Positions 22,167 through 33,638 of a stretch of 64,000 nt of DNA are shown here, one piece after another; position 1 is the first letter of the stretch; each line of letters opens with the position of its first letter. The position numbers and the translations under genes were made by a program. Below the pieces are notes generated by a model. That model searched no databases and was not told the origin of the DNA. It saw only the letters and a list, made by a program, of their open reading frames with translations. Source of the stretch: Pelagophyceae sp. CCMP2097 (Eukaryota; Sar; Pelagophyceae); assembly GCA_026770575.1 (NCBI GenBank), contig MU657173.1, positions 414,767 through 478,766 of the forward strand, written 5' to 3'.

Positions 22167-25100
22167 ATGGTTGATCCCGAGGGGCAGGCGTGCTGGATCG
22201 CCGTGAGCGGCGGCGGCGACAGCGTCTCTGGAGAGGCGGTGCGGGACTGGATCGAATCAAATGATTGGAAATTACGCGTCTCGACGGAAGATCTCGTTTC
22301 TGCGTGGAACGCGGCGGACAAGACGGAACGCGGCTCGCTGGACAGTGCGTCGCCCCCCGCCAAGCCCGGGACGCGCGAGGAACCCCTTGAGATGGATGCT
22401 CGGCCGCCAGTTTGGCCCCGTGAGATGGATGCTCCCCGCTAGGCGAAGAGTTTTCCGTCTTCTGGCGCGCGCTCGACGGCGCGGCGCGGCGGCGCCTCGC
22501 CGCGCGCGTCGGCGTGACGGTGCTGCCCGCGGCGCCGGCTTACGAGTTGGACGCGCGCTGGGACGGCGACGCGGCGGCGACGCTGCTTGCGCTCCTCGCC
22601 GCCTCGCTCCGCTTCGACGACGCGGAAGACGGGGCTTTCAACGCCCGCTTCATCCAGGTCTGCGCAGACTGCCTCGGCCTCGGGCCAACGGCGCCGCCTG
22701 CAGCAAACGGCGGGCCCGAGCGTTCAGCGTCGTCGCGGAACCTCAAGGTCGACGGCGCCGCGGCGGGCGCGCCGGCGCTGACGTGGGCGGCGGCGCTCGC
22801 GCGGCTGCACTCGACGCGGCTGCGCGCGCCGCGCGCCGCCGTGCGCCGCGACCTCGCCAAAATCCTCTTGGCGCGCTTTGGCCGCAGGGACGGCAAGGAC
22901 GCAGAGGATCCAGTCGCGGCGGCGATCTTGGCGTCGGTGCTCGTCCTGCCCGTCGTCCGGGCCAGCGGCGCGTACGACGCGCGCGCGCGGCGCGGCGTCG
23001 CGCGGGCCTGCGCGGCGCTCGGCTACGACGCGACATGGCTCTGCGCCGCCGAGCGCGCCGTCGCAGCCGCGCTCATCTCCGCCAACAAGGCCGCCCACGC
23101 GCCGGCGCAGGGCGCCAACTTCCAGCGCGGCAACAGCGCAAAGGGCGACAATTCGTACGCGTCGTACGGCCTCCGAATCGCCAAAGTCGGCGGCGTCGCC
23201 GTCGGCGCGGGTGCCGTGATTGCCCTCACCGCGGGGATGGCCGCGCCCGTAATCGCGGGAGTCCTCGCCTCGTCTTCTATCTGGGGCGCCACCCTCCTCA
23301 TCACGGCGGCGACGTACACGACGGTCTTCGCGGCGACGTTCGGCGTCGCGGGCGGCGGTCTCGCCGGGTATCGCATGCAGCGCCGTGTCCAGGGCCTGAC
23401 GGACTTTGAGTTCGCGGGCGGCCCGGGCGCCGCCGAGTGCGCGGTCAAGGGCCGCGCGGAGGAGGACCACGTTGCTAGTCTGACCGTGCTCATCAACGTC
23501 GCCGGCTCGATGCGCGACGTCTACGACTACGCTACGGCGTACGGCTTCCCTTCACCGGCCGAGGCGCCGCTGGACAGGCGCGTCGCGGAGATGCTCATCC
23601 AGCGCGGCGAGACGAAGAGGGATGCGGCGCGACATGCCAAGGAGGTCATAGACTCAGCGAACCGAGACCACAAGCTCGCCGAGGACCGCACCACGTCGTG
23701 GAAGTCCATCGCGGCGGCGACGGATCTGGTCTATTCCAAGCCGGACGCCGAGGACGTGGTCCGCAAGAAGCTCGGCCTCACCGCGGGGGCGGCCATCGGC
23801 GCCGCCGAGCCGCCGCTGGCCGCAATCGACGACACGCTCAAGCGCGCCGCCGCAAGCGCGCTGGCCACCGCCGTCGCGAAGAAGGCGGCGCCCAAGGCCG
23901 CCGTGCCGGAGACGGCTGACAAAGCGGCGGACAAAGCGGCCAAGGCTGCCTCCGGACCGGCGGCGTATTTCGCCTCGGCCAAGCTATTTGCCTCCACGGA
24001 GAAGAAGCCCACGGAGAAGAAGGCCGCGCCGGCGAAGGGCGCCGCGCCGCCGACGTTGCCGACTCGCCCGGCGTCGTCGTCGTACTATGCTTCTGCTTTT
24101 TCGCGCGAGAAAAAGGCCGCAGTTGCGCCGCCGCCGCCGCCGCCGCGCGCCGCCGATTCCGACGCCGTGTGCCGCATGCTGTGTTCCGCGCTGGCGGCGG
24201 CGCGCGCAGAGGACGCGGCCGCGACGCTGCGGCCTGGGGACGCCGTTGACGCTGAAGACATTTCGACGTACGATGAGCTGATCGACCAGTTCTCCCCGAG
24301 CTTCTTCGACGAAACCGGCGGCGACGACGACGACGACGCCGTTCGCGACGAGGTGGCGGCGGCGGAGAAGCGCAAGGCCGCCGACGAAGCAGCGCTCGCA
24401 GAGGCCGACGCCGCACGTGCGGCCGGCGCCGCTGAGGCCGACGCCGCGCGCGCGGCCGGCGGCGCAGAGGCCGCGCGGCCCGCCGATGCCGTGTCGGCTG
24501 AGGACGCGGCTGCGGCGGCGGCGGCGTACGCGGCGGCAGACGAGATTGAGGACGAGTCGGACACTGGAAGTGCGGAGAGCGGCCTTTGGTGGTGGAACGG
24601 CGCTTTTGGTGAAACGACCGGTGACAAGTACGTCCTCGTCTGGGAGCGCGACCTCCTCGTCGACATCACCGGCACCATGAACGACCTGGCCAAGTCGCTG
24701 GCGACGTCGGGGGCGCGAGAGGCTCTGATGATTGGTGCAGCCGCGACGACGGCGGCGGCGCTGCTGACGGCGCTGGCGCTGCCGCTGGCCCTCGTCGACG
24801 CGACCAAGTACATTGCTTCGACGTGGACGCTGGCCGTGGAGCGCGCCGACGCGGCGGGCGTGGCGCTCGCCGACGCTTTGACGGCGCGCGACGCCGTCGG
24901 CGCGCGGCCCGTCACGCTCGTCGGCTACTCGCTCGGCGCTCGAGTCGTGCTCAAGTGCCTCGAGGAGCTCGCGCGAAGGCACGGCGCCGCTTTGGAGGAG
25001 GAAAACCGCCTCTGCCGCCTTTTGGACGAGCAGGAGGCCGGCGCCGAGGAGTTTGACGACCTCGAGCCCGCCGCGGGCGACGCCGCCGCCGCGTCGTCGA

Positions 25101-26044
25101 CGGAGCGCGTCGCGGGCACGCTGCGCGTGAGAGTCGTCGACGCGGTGCACTGGCTCGGCAAACCGCTCAAGGCGCCCGCCGTCTCTGTCAGAGTCGGCTG
25201 CCGCGGCGCGACGGACAAGAGCTACGCCGCGCGCCTCTCGAAGATGGCCCTCGGGTCGTCCGGGCCCGACGCCGCAAAGCCGCGCGTCATCGGTCGGCGC
25301 AACAAAGCCATGCCGCCCGGGGTGCCCGTGACCTGGGACGCCAACATTTACGGCGCCACGGACATTCGCGTAGACTGCCTTGCGAGGTCGGCGACGGTCG
25401 ACGTTGCGCTCGTCGACGGCTCCAAGCCAGTCGCGGGGGCGCGGTTCACGAGGTGGCTCCGAGACGCCATGCTCCACGAGGGCGAGGCGCGCACGTTCGT
25501 CGCGGCCATGAAGCCCCGCGGCCGCGGCCGAATCGACACCGCCATCGCCTCGCCGCCGCCCGACGCCTACGAAGTCGAGTTTGAGATTTCAGAGGCGTTT
25601 TCGGACGCCGCGACTTCTGGGGGCGAGCGCGACGTCGCGGCGACGGTCACGTTCGAGCTCGTGTGGACGGCGGGCGCGGCGGGTGATTTCGCGCCGGTTG
25701 TGGCGGCGTCGCGTTTTGCTGGCATCGTGGAGCACGCGGTGCTCCTGGGCGGGCCCGTGCGCGGCACGTCTTCCAAAAAAGACCGCCGGCGGTGGCAGGC
25801 GGCGTCGCGCATGGTCGCCGGCCGTTTGGTGAACGCGTACTCGACCAACGACCTCATGCTCGCGGTCATGTTCAGGTCGCAGTCGTTTGCCATGCACGTC
25901 GGAGGCCTCTCGCCAATCAAGCTCCCGGGGTACGTCGAGGATTTAGACGTCTCCCATCTCGTCAAGAACCACGGCGACTACTCCCTCAAGATCAAAGAGC
26001 TCATGCAGCGCGTCGACCTCGCAGACGCCGACCGAGACGACTAG
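22167..26044 (+). CDS. DUF726/TMCO4-type alpha/beta-hydrolase with EF-hand/EH-like N-terminus and an internal insert
   Basis: Two exons, 22167-22344 and 22443-26044 (intron GTGCGT...CTAG, 98 nt, phase 1), 1,259 aa. The N-terminus carries an EF-hand/EH-like loop completed across the splice junction (ADKTERGSLDS joined to EEF). A Gly/Ala-rich double membrane segment around residues 330-385 ending GYRMQRRVQG is typical of the DUF726 (TMCO4) family. An Ala/Lys/Pro-rich linker follows, then KYIASTW and the nucleophile-elbow GYSLGARVV of the hydrolase core. Between the elbow and the conserved C-terminal block (AGRLVNAYSTNDLML) lies about 230 residues of beta-rich sequence (from GTLRVRVVDAVHW), possibly C2-like. 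The family's role is poorly defined; it resembles membrane-associated lipases. Family call is confident, the extra domains are inferred. Confidence 0.85.
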
Positions 26045-26181
26045 TGCGCACAGTTTTCATTTCATTGTTCGCAGATACAATTGTATACTAAGTCCCCCGC
26101 CTCTTTGCATCGACCCTCCGCATACGAGCTCTCCTCGAAGTCGTCCCCCGCGGAAGATCGACGAGGTCGAGGGGCGTATAA

Positions 26182-26892
26182 TTAATGGAAGGGGCGACCT
26201 CCGATGCCCCCGCGGGCCTCCGTTTCTCCCGGGCGGGCGGAACCGCGCTTCCAGTCTTCTCGACTCGTCGGGAATTTCGACTGCGCGCGAGCAGGGGCCG
26301 GCTCGGCGGCCGCGCCGAGGTGCAGCGCCGACGCGACGCCGATGGCGAAAATGGCGACGACGGCGACCGCCGTGCCGGCCAAGCTACGTTTGCGACACAT
26401 TTTGGAACAAGCGCACGCGAGGAGCAAACGCCCTACTCCAAAAGACGCCGCAAGGGCGTACGGCAGCCGGAGGAGCAGCCCGAGCGCGCGGCAGCCGAGC
26501 GAGAAAACTTCTTCCCTGAAGTAGATGAGGGACGCGGCGCCTACGTGCGCGGTGCCCGGGTCGCGTGCCGAGGGCATCTTACCGACGACGTGCGGCCCGA
26601 GCTGCATGACCATGATGAGGGCGAATTGGTGCATGGCGTGCCGGCGCCACGCCGCGCGCCTGCGTCGCCGTTGGGCGCAAACGGCAGACGGATATACGCA
26701 CTCCATTTCGTCGTCCTCGTCGCTCACGACGACGGGCGCCGCGCGCGCCGCCGGCGGCCGCGTCTGCGGCCGGCGCGGCGGCGCGTCGAGCGGCGCGTCG
26801 AGCGGCGCGTCGGCGGCGCTGGCCAGCCGGTCGATCTGGCGTTGCCGCCGCCGAGACGGCCGCTGCAGCGGGATGTACTGCGTGCGCTGCAT
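26182..26892 (-). CDS. Small membrane protein, unknown function
   Basis: Uninterrupted 236-codon frame from ATG at 26892 (MQRTQYIPLQRPSRRRQ). It has a basic/Pro-rich N-terminus with a duplicated APLD unit, an acidic patch (SDEDDEME), then one clear transmembrane helix near the C-terminus (AVAVVAIFAIGVASALHLG) preceded by a Cys-rich segment (LLLACACSKMCRKR). A longer frame exists upstream only through a GTG. It is divergent from the gene starting at 27044, with 151 bp between the starts. No homologous family is recognised; a single-pass membrane protein is the most that can be said. Confidence 0.5.
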   Translation of the reverse strand: MQRTQYIPLQRPSRRRQRQIDRLASAADAPLDAPLDAPPRRPQTRPPAARAAPVVVSDEDDEMECVYPSAVCAQRRRRRAAWRRHAMHQFALIMVMQLGPHVVGKMPSARDPGTAHVGAASLIYFREEVFSLGCRALGLLLRLPYALAASFGVGRLLLACACSKMCRKRSLAGTAVAVVAIFAIGVASALHLGAAAEPAPARAQSKFPTSREDWKRGSARPGETEARGGIGGRPFH

Positions 26893-27043
26893 CGCACGGC
26901 CGCCGGCAGAGACGCGCGCGGTCACTGTCGGTGGGCTCGGTGAGCCGACACCTTTTTACCACTCACTTTAGAAAAGCACTTGTGTGGCACATTTTAGCGA
27001 GACGCTTGTCCGTGTTTGCGATCCGATCTGTGTTCGTGGCAAG

Positions 27044-28879
27044 ATGCTTCCCGGTGCCCTCGCGCTGCTGCTGGCCCGCCTCGCGGTCGCGTCGCCGCAG
27101 GCCGCGGACGGCCGCAACCAGTGGGATGCGGCAGCAGCCGCCGCGTACGCCGCTCTAAGCGACGCGGCGCGCGGCGATTCGATCGAGGCCAAGCTCCCGA
27201 AGACGATCGACCGTGCCGTCCCCGCGCCCACAGCCTTTTGTATTTTTGCGGCAGGGCTGCGGCATAGCAGCGCCGGCAGGCCGCGGGGACGCCGTCGTCT
27301 ACGCGGCTGGCGGCGGCGCCGGCTTTTGGCGCCAAGAGGTGCTTCCGACCGCACGGTGCGAGGCCCCGGAGCGTGAAAGAGACGGCCGTACCGTCGAAAG
27401 GTTTCACGGACGTCTACGGCGGGCTGATCGTCGCGCCGAGGACGCGCCCGGAAGCCTCGGCGTAGCTATCTGACCCGTCTGGCGTAGCTATCTGACCCGT
27501 CTGGGCGTCAAGAACGACGCCGGCATCAAGTACTACCTCCTCGCGGAGCGGCCGCTGCTGGCGACCCTGGAGCCAGCCGACGCGAAAATGCTCCACGCGC
27601 TCTTCGACACGGCGCGTTTTTGGACGCTCTGGAGACTCGCGCGTGGCCGTGGATGCGCGGGCGGCGACGCTTCCGCAGGTGGCGACCTACGAGGACGTCG
27701 CGGTGCTCCCGCGCTACGGCAACGCCAAGCTGCGCGTCCTTCGAACGGCGTCGCGTCTCACGTCGGCGAATCGAATCAACGGCGTGAGAAGAGAGTCGCG
27801 AGCGGCAGGTTCAGAGGAGACTTTGCAAGCCGTGGACCCCCCTGCAAGCGGGTCTGTAGTATAGAACCGTCGTTGCCATGCTCCAGGTCAAGTCGGTCAA
27901 GCTGCACGCGCTCCTCTTCAACCCGTTCAGACGCTTTGTCTACCTCGACTTTGACTCGCGACCCTGCCGCTTCGACTTTGGGCGGGCCGGCCGCGTCGTC
28001 GAGAGTCCTCGCGAAAGGGGCCCGCGGCGACGCTCCGCTAGGTCCATCCTGCTGCGGCAGCTGGCGGAGGCGCGCGTGGGCGGTTCGAAAGTGGACGCTC
28101 TTCTGCACAACCAGTGGGAGGCCATCCAGTCCCGCCTTGACGTCTCGAGCAGCGACCATATGCGAATCGAGCACAACTCTGCCATCGCGGCGTTTGACGC
28201 TTCAACAAGAGGCACGGCGGCGTTCCTAGAAAAGCTGCTGCCGGCGTTTGATTCGTTAAAGTCGCGGCGCGACCAGCCGGCGATGATGGTCGCGCTGCGT
28301 TACGCGTTTGAGTCTGGGTTTCTCCACAAAGACGTCGACTCTACGACGTTTTGCCGCAGGAATACTTCGAGTGTCGTCTCCTGCGACGCCGGCTGCCTCG
28401 TCGTCCACAAACCGGCCAAGTACGACCCAGGCGCCCTCGTCGTCGCCGTCGGCGACCCGGGCACCGGCGCCGAAGCTCTTCAAGAAGCGCTCGCCGCGCT
28501 CCAAATCGACCGCGCCCCGTGCCTGTGGTCTTTTGGCGGGCACAACGACCAGAATTGCCGCGTCCTCGTCGGCGCCGAGTGGGCGAAACCCGACGCGTAC
28601 ACGCGCCTCGCCCAAGACTTCCCGCGCGCAAAGTTCATCCTCACGACGTCGGCGAGGCCGTGCAAAGCGGAGCGCGACCACGTCGCAGACGTCGTTGCTC
28701 GCCTCGAGCCGCACCGGCTCTTTCGCCTCGACGTTTCCGCGGCGGCGGCGCGCGGCGAATCGGTTTGGCTCGACCTCTGTGGATTTTTAGAGGCCTGGAG
28801 TCCATGCAAGGTTCGCCAGCTCCGGACAATCGCGCGCAAATGGCGACGAACGCGCGTCCACGCGCCCTGCGGCGACTAA
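27044..28879 (+). CDS. Secreted/Golgi glycosyltransferase-like protein with C-terminal sulfotransferase-like domain
   Basis: Starts MLPGALALLLARLAVASPQA (signal peptide). The gene is multi-exon. Supported junctions are 27212/27280 (phase 1), 27338 to about 27373 (phase 0) and 27783/27887 (GTGAGA...CCAG, phase 0). The middle (about 27459-27679) is not resolved because a 22-bp unit is tandemly duplicated at 27459-27502. The last exon has KLHALLFNPFRRFVYLDFDS, the pattern of nucleotide-sugar transferases with a DxD-like LDFDS. About 180 residues later a second module reads VVAVGDPGTGAEALQEAL and FPRAKFILTT, resembling the 5'-phosphosulfate loop and core of sulfotransferases, but the usual loop residues are altered. 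A Golgi or secreted glycan-modifying role is inferred. Catalytic competence of the second module is uncertain. Confidence 0.6.
27459..27502 (+). repeat. 22-bp tandem duplication
   Basis: Two perfect copies of a 22-bp unit beginning GGCGTAGC. The second copy provides a GTAG acceptor from which the frame YLTRLGVKNDAG continues, so the duplication sits at an exon boundary. Confidence 0.85.
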
Positions 28880-29036
28880 CAAGTGTTCTCAAGACCCCGT
28901 GGCCCGTAGTGCCGCAGCGTCCTCAAGGCGGCTACAAAGGAGCCTCCCTCGCCCGACCGCACCCGGTACGACAGACAGGCAGCATCCCCAGGAGCTCGTC
29001 CGCGGCGGCGCGCACGGTGCACAGAGGAAAGACAAG

Positions 29037-31179
29037 TTAGCGGCCCGAGGCGAACTCGCGCGTCTTGGCGGCCTCTCGTCGGAGGGCTGCGTAGAGTTCG
29101 CGGCCGATGCTTTTCGCGTTTGCGTCGGCCCCAACGACCCACATGTCGCCCTCGTGCGATCGGCGCGCGGTTCTCGTGGTGCGCGCAAATAAGTCGCCGA
29201 GGTGCGACGCCGACGTTGCGAGCAGGTCGCGGCCCGTGGCGCCCGGCGGCAGCACGACGTGCGCGAATTTTCCAGCGTCCGCCGTGACGAGCCACGCTTT
29301 GACGTCGTCGGCGGTCCAGGCTTCGACGGGCAGCCGCGCGCCGGGCGCCGAAGCGCCAAAGGGCACGAGGCGCTCCGTGGCGGCGCTCGTCGCGCGTTGG
29401 GCGAGGTCCGGGGCCATTAAAGTGACGTGGCGTAAAGTATGCACGCTGTGGATGAGGTCATCCGTCTCCGCGGAGAGCGTGGCCAATATAGCCACGGCGC
29501 CGGGATCGGCGCCCTCGAAGCACCGCCGCAGCACGCGCGTCAACGGCGACGCTCGGAAGGGCATGCGCGGCGCTCGCCCCGTCGCAAAGTGCGCGGCGTG
29601 CTGGGCGCGGAAGCAGTCCTTCAAAGCCATGAGCGAGAGGTTGATGGCCGCAGACTCGCGGTGCGCCGCGCGAGACATTTTGGTGGTCTCCCACTTTCTT
29701 TCACTTCCTGCGAGATCGACGAGGCGGAGGCACGCTTTTGAGCATCGCAGCTCGCAGATGGCGTGGCTCCTCGATGATTCGGCGTTGCGCTCCGTGCTCT
29801 CCGACGACCTCGCCGCGAGCGCGCGTGAAACGGCGGCCGAAAATGCCGCAGAGGACTTCCCAACTCCCCAAAGGGGAACTGACTTTCCCATCAAATCCAA
29901 TGGGCAAGTGCGTTGACGAGGACGCAACGTTCTTCTTCTCCTGAACCTCGCAACAGCATCTCTTGCTGTTGGAGGATCAAGCCGACCCGCGCCCCCGAGG
30001 GCACGCGGGCGGTATAGTGATGTGTATTTCCTAAAGTACATTTGACCCCCCTGCATGGGAATTGAGACGTGTCGCGCCGACGAAACGCGCCTCGTCCTGC
30101 GCGTCCGAGAGGAGGCGCACGTTGCCGTCGTCGCAGAGCAGGTCCGCGCACGCCCGGCCACTGACGAGCTCGACGAAGGAGAGCTCGATGGACGCCCCCG
30201 AGTCGCCCTCATTGGGCGCGTCGTCGCCGCCGATGGGCGCGTTGTCGCCAATCGCCCCGTCGTCTCCGTGCTCGTCGGCCGCGCCCTCTCCTCGCTCGCC
30301 GGCCTTGCCCCAGTGCTCGGCGGCGTAGCGCTCTGCGATGAAGTTGAGCGCCTCGCGGAGCGAGTACGTCTTTCCGGTGCCAGTCTGACCGAATAGGAGC
30401 AAAGTCGCGTCGCGGCCGCGCTCAAAGCGCTCCAGCAGCGGGGCGACGACGGCGTCGACGACGGCGCCGGCGGCGCTCGAGGAGTCGAAGACGCCGTCCA
30501 ACGAAAACACATGGTGCGTCGTCCGCAGGAAGCGGCCAGACCGCGTCAGCCGGCCGTCGTGGAGGACGCACGACGCACGGTGCCACCGTTCGACGGCCAG
30601 CACCGCGTCCGACGACGGCCGCACGCGCGCGTATACGCGCACACCGCGCCACGGCAACGGCGCGCTCGTGTTGCAGCTCGCCGCGCCGCCACTCGACGCG
30701 CCGCCGTCGCCGAGTGCGCCGTCGCCGGCCGTGCTCCGCGGTACTGAGACGAGGTCGACGAGTTCCGCGGCGCCGCGGCCCTCTAGGCATTCCGCGACGG
30801 CGCGTATGAGATCCGGCGTAAGTCTGCGCAGCGGCCCCGAATCCGCGGCGGCGGATCGCGCGACCTCCGCCACGCGCCAAAACGCGGCGATGGACTCCTG
30901 CAGCAACAAAGCGTGCCTCTTGGCCGCCTCGCGCTCGAAGAGGAGCTGGCGCGCGTCGACTTCGGTGTCCTTCCAAGCCGCTTCTTGCAATGCACGCGCT
31001 TCCGCGTCGGCGGGGCGGTCCGCCAGAAACGCGACGAGGCTGCCCATCATCTCCTCCCCGAGGGCGACCATGCCTGCTCGACGGCGACTGCGCCACGAAG
31101 CGCGCCGCGCCACGCCTCGTCGAAAACCAACGGAGGAATTCGGATTACTTCGAGTCCGAGGATCGAAATGTTTCGGCAT
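29037..31179 (-). CDS. Kinesin-13-like motor with C-terminal SAM-like domain
   Basis: Minus-strand exons 31179-30040 and about 29855-29037 (intron about 184 nt; phase 0 but the acceptor is weak), about 652 aa. The motor core has RVYARVRPS, P-loop GQTGTGKTYS, switch I NAESSRSHA and switch II LVDLAGSER. The INLSLMALKDCFRA segment resembles kinesin-13 (INKSLLALKECIRAL type). An acidic, Gly-rich insert follows the P-loop helix. A helical N-terminal extension (about residues 40-140) precedes the motor. After the motor, VEAWTADDVKAWL...FAHVV resembles a SAM domain. Kinesin-13s depolymerise microtubule ends in spindles and flagella; that role is inferred. It lies 77 bp downstream of the gene ending at 31257 on the same strand. 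Confidence 0.85.
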
Positions 31180-31256
31180 TTGCCTTCGATCACTGATTTT
31201 TTCGAAATTGTGCGAGGCGGTGCCCCCGATTTCGCAGGCTTCTTGGCAAGTTTGGA

Positions 31257-32789
31257 TTATCTTGAGGGCATGCCGGTGTGTTCGTAGCCTGAGGGCCTGC
31301 CGGCGTGTTCGGCGCCGCCCCAGTCCTCATTTGACTCGTCGAGATCCCACATCCACATCTTCAGTGGCTTCCGCTCGCGATCACCGAACAAGGGAGAGTC
31401 GCGGTCGACGTCGTGCCCGCGCGCGTCGATGCGGATGATGGAGATCGCGTCGACGAACGTCGAGTCGCCGTCGACGAGCAAAGCGTCCTCTGCAAGGTTG
31501 ACCGTCGGGCAGACGTGCCGCGGGAAGAGGTAAAACGAATCGCCGCGCTGCGGCGAGACCGGCGCGTCTGCGGCGAAGCGCACGGGCAAGTGCTCCTCGG
31601 ACGGCCGCGCCGGCTCGAAGTTCATGTCGAAGGCGCCGTCTGTGAGAACGCGGCACGTCGGTACGCCCGCGTCCGCCGAGACGGCTTTGTGGCCCGCGTC
31701 GAGCGTAAACTTGCCGGACGCCGGTGTCGAGATGACGCGCGAGAAGACGAGCGCCGCCGGCTCGAGGCCCAGCTCGGGCACCTAACCAAACGTCCGTTGA
31801 GGGAATCCGACGGGGATCAAACGTCGGCTCAAGGAATCGGACGTCGGAGAGGCTGCAGACACACGGTCTCACCTGTGCCTCGCATGCCATGTCGGAGAAG
31901 ACGACGGTACCCGGCGAGACAGCGTGTCTATTCGTGGCGGTGAGGCCGGCGTGCGCGAGCGCAGCCATGAAGGCGGGCGTCCCGCTCGTGACCAAGTCGG
32001 CCTTGAACGGGAGGCGCGCATCTAAAGCGAGCAGCGCGTCATAGCCCTTTTCCAGCATGGGCGCTCTTTCGGCGGCGGTGCCCGTGGAGGCGTGACCGTC
32101 GTAGAGATGCAAGCCTCGGAAGCGGTCATTAGCTGCCATCGCCACGTCATACGCCGCGTCAAAGGAACACCCGCTGCGGTCCATGCCCGGCGGGTTGACG
32201 TCGACGTAGACGCCGAGGAGGTCCGACGTCTTCAGGATTTCGGCGACGCCGTCAGTCGACTCGGCGAGGACCGCCATCCTGATGTGCGGGTACTCTGCCG
32301 CGCACCTCGCCAGCCGGACGAGGTTCGGGCCCGTGTGAGCCATGGCCACGAGGATAGAGCAGCGCGGGTCTTCACTCTTCATGTCTATCACCGTCGCGAG
32401 GACCTCGGCCTCGCGGACGGTGGCGCACTTGAACTCGCGCACGCCCTACGCCCGCGCCGGTCGAGCCCCGGGGACCCGGCCGCTAGAATGGGGGCCCGAC
32501 GCACGTGCTCGACGAGCTCGCCAAAGACCCAGGAGCATTTCGTAGTTTTCACGTGCGGCCGCCACCGCGTCACATCGTTGCCGCACGCCTCGAGGACCTT
32601 GCGAATGTTTGAACGGACCTGCTCCGCGTAGATGATCAGGCACGGCGAGGCCAGGCGGTCCTCGAGGCCCTTGGGGAGCTTGTACGTCGCCAAAGAGTAA
32701 CAACGCGCGCCGCGGGAGGTGCCCACGCCGCGGGGAGCCCCGCCACAACCCAGCCGCGCCGAAACGCTCCGCAGCGCCGCACGGGACAT
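31257..32789 (-). CDS. DSD1-type D-serine/D-threonine PLP enzyme, probably mitochondrial
   Basis: Exons 32789-32505, 32445-31873 and 31781-31257; introns GTGCGT...GTAG (59 nt) and GTGAGA...TTAG (91 nt), all phase 0; 460 aa. Fold-type III (alanine racemase-like) PLP barrel: RPHVKTTK carries the expected PLP lysine, KCATVREAEVL and SPGTVVFSDM follow, and the C-terminal domain has SEEHLPV and HVCPTVNL, the metal-binding His/Cys of eukaryotic D-serine dehydratase and D-threonine aldolase. The start MSRAALRSVSARLG is basic and Ser/Ala-rich, fitting a mitochondrial presequence. Reaction: PLP- and metal-dependent cleavage or dehydration of D-hydroxy amino acids. D-serine dehydratase and D-threonine aldolase cannot be separated from sequence alone. 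Confidence 0.88.
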
Positions 32790-32988
32790 GGCCGCTCGCC
32801 GCTCTTCTCCTTCGTTCGCGACTCCGGTCGGAAGGGAGACTTCCACGATCGCTGAAAATACAAGGAGATTTTGGCAGCCGTTCGGACAACGGCCGACGGC
32901 GACGTCGTCAGGCCGGACAGCTTGAAGTGAGAGCTCTGGTCGCGAGAAGCACGAGGGTTTGATTTACAGGTTTGCGGCGTCCCGTCGA

Positions 32989-33597
32989 TCACGCGTCGCG
33001 TGGCTCCGCGAGCCTGGCGTTTTCGGTCTCATAGAGGTCCTTCAACAGCAGGAACGCCTCTGTGCGGAGGCCGACGTCGTTTGCGTTTCGGTGGATCTTG
33101 TCCGGGTGCAGGAACCGCGCCGCGGTGAGGTACGCGGCGCGGACCTTTGACGGCGGCAGCGGCGCCGATATGGCCGGGGCGTCGGGGATGAGCGCAGCGA
33201 GGTCACACAGCACGTCGCTCAGAGCGCGGCCGTTGCGCCACGCGCGGACGCGCTGCGCGTCGCTCCGCAGCGCCGGCTGCAGCGGCGCGGGCGGCAGCGA
33301 CTGGTTCCGAGACGCCTTTGGAGCAGTGCGCCAATCGCGCGGCTGCCGGCGCGAAGACTCTGTGGCGCACGACTCCGTGCGCCACTGCGGCGAACCGGGC
33401 GGCTCCGGCTGCGCAGCGGGCGGCGGCCGCGCCGCCGCGGGAAGTCGCGTCGCCGCGGGCGGCGGCCTCATCGAGGGCGACCTCATCGAGGGCGACCTTT
33501 TCGGAGGCGGCGGCGGCGGATCCTTCGCGTCGTCGCTGGAAGGCATTGTTGGTATGAAGGGCGCCGACCTAAGGATCCGTCGTCGGCGCACCATCAT
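32989..33597 (-). CDS. Auxilin-like J-domain protein
   Basis: Single exon. ATGs at 33597 and 33594; the longer frame begins with GTG. About 200 aa. The Pro-rich N-terminus has a repeated RSPSM unit. The C-terminal half has WRNGRALSDVLCDLAALIP, then SKVRAAYLTAARFLHPDK with the HPD tripeptide, and EAFLLLKDLYE. This arrangement, with HPD followed by a short third helix at the very C-terminus, is that of auxilin/GAK-type J domains, which recruit Hsc70 to uncoat clathrin vesicles. It is paralogous to the gene at 50547-51239, which ends with the same EAFLLLKDLYE block. Confidence 0.8.
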   Translation of the reverse strand: MMVRRRRILRSAPFIPTMPSSDDAKDPPPPPPKRSPSMRSPSMRPPPAATRLPAAARPPPAAQPEPPGSPQWRTESCATESSRRQPRDWRTAPKASRNQSLPPAPLQPALRSDAQRVRAWRNGRALSDVLCDLAALIPDAPAISAPLPPSKVRAAYLTAARFLHPDKIHRNANDVGLRTEAFLLLKDLYETENARLAEPRDA

Positions 33598-33638
33598 CGC
33601 CCGTGAGAGGGATGAACAATCAAAACACAAACAAAGGC

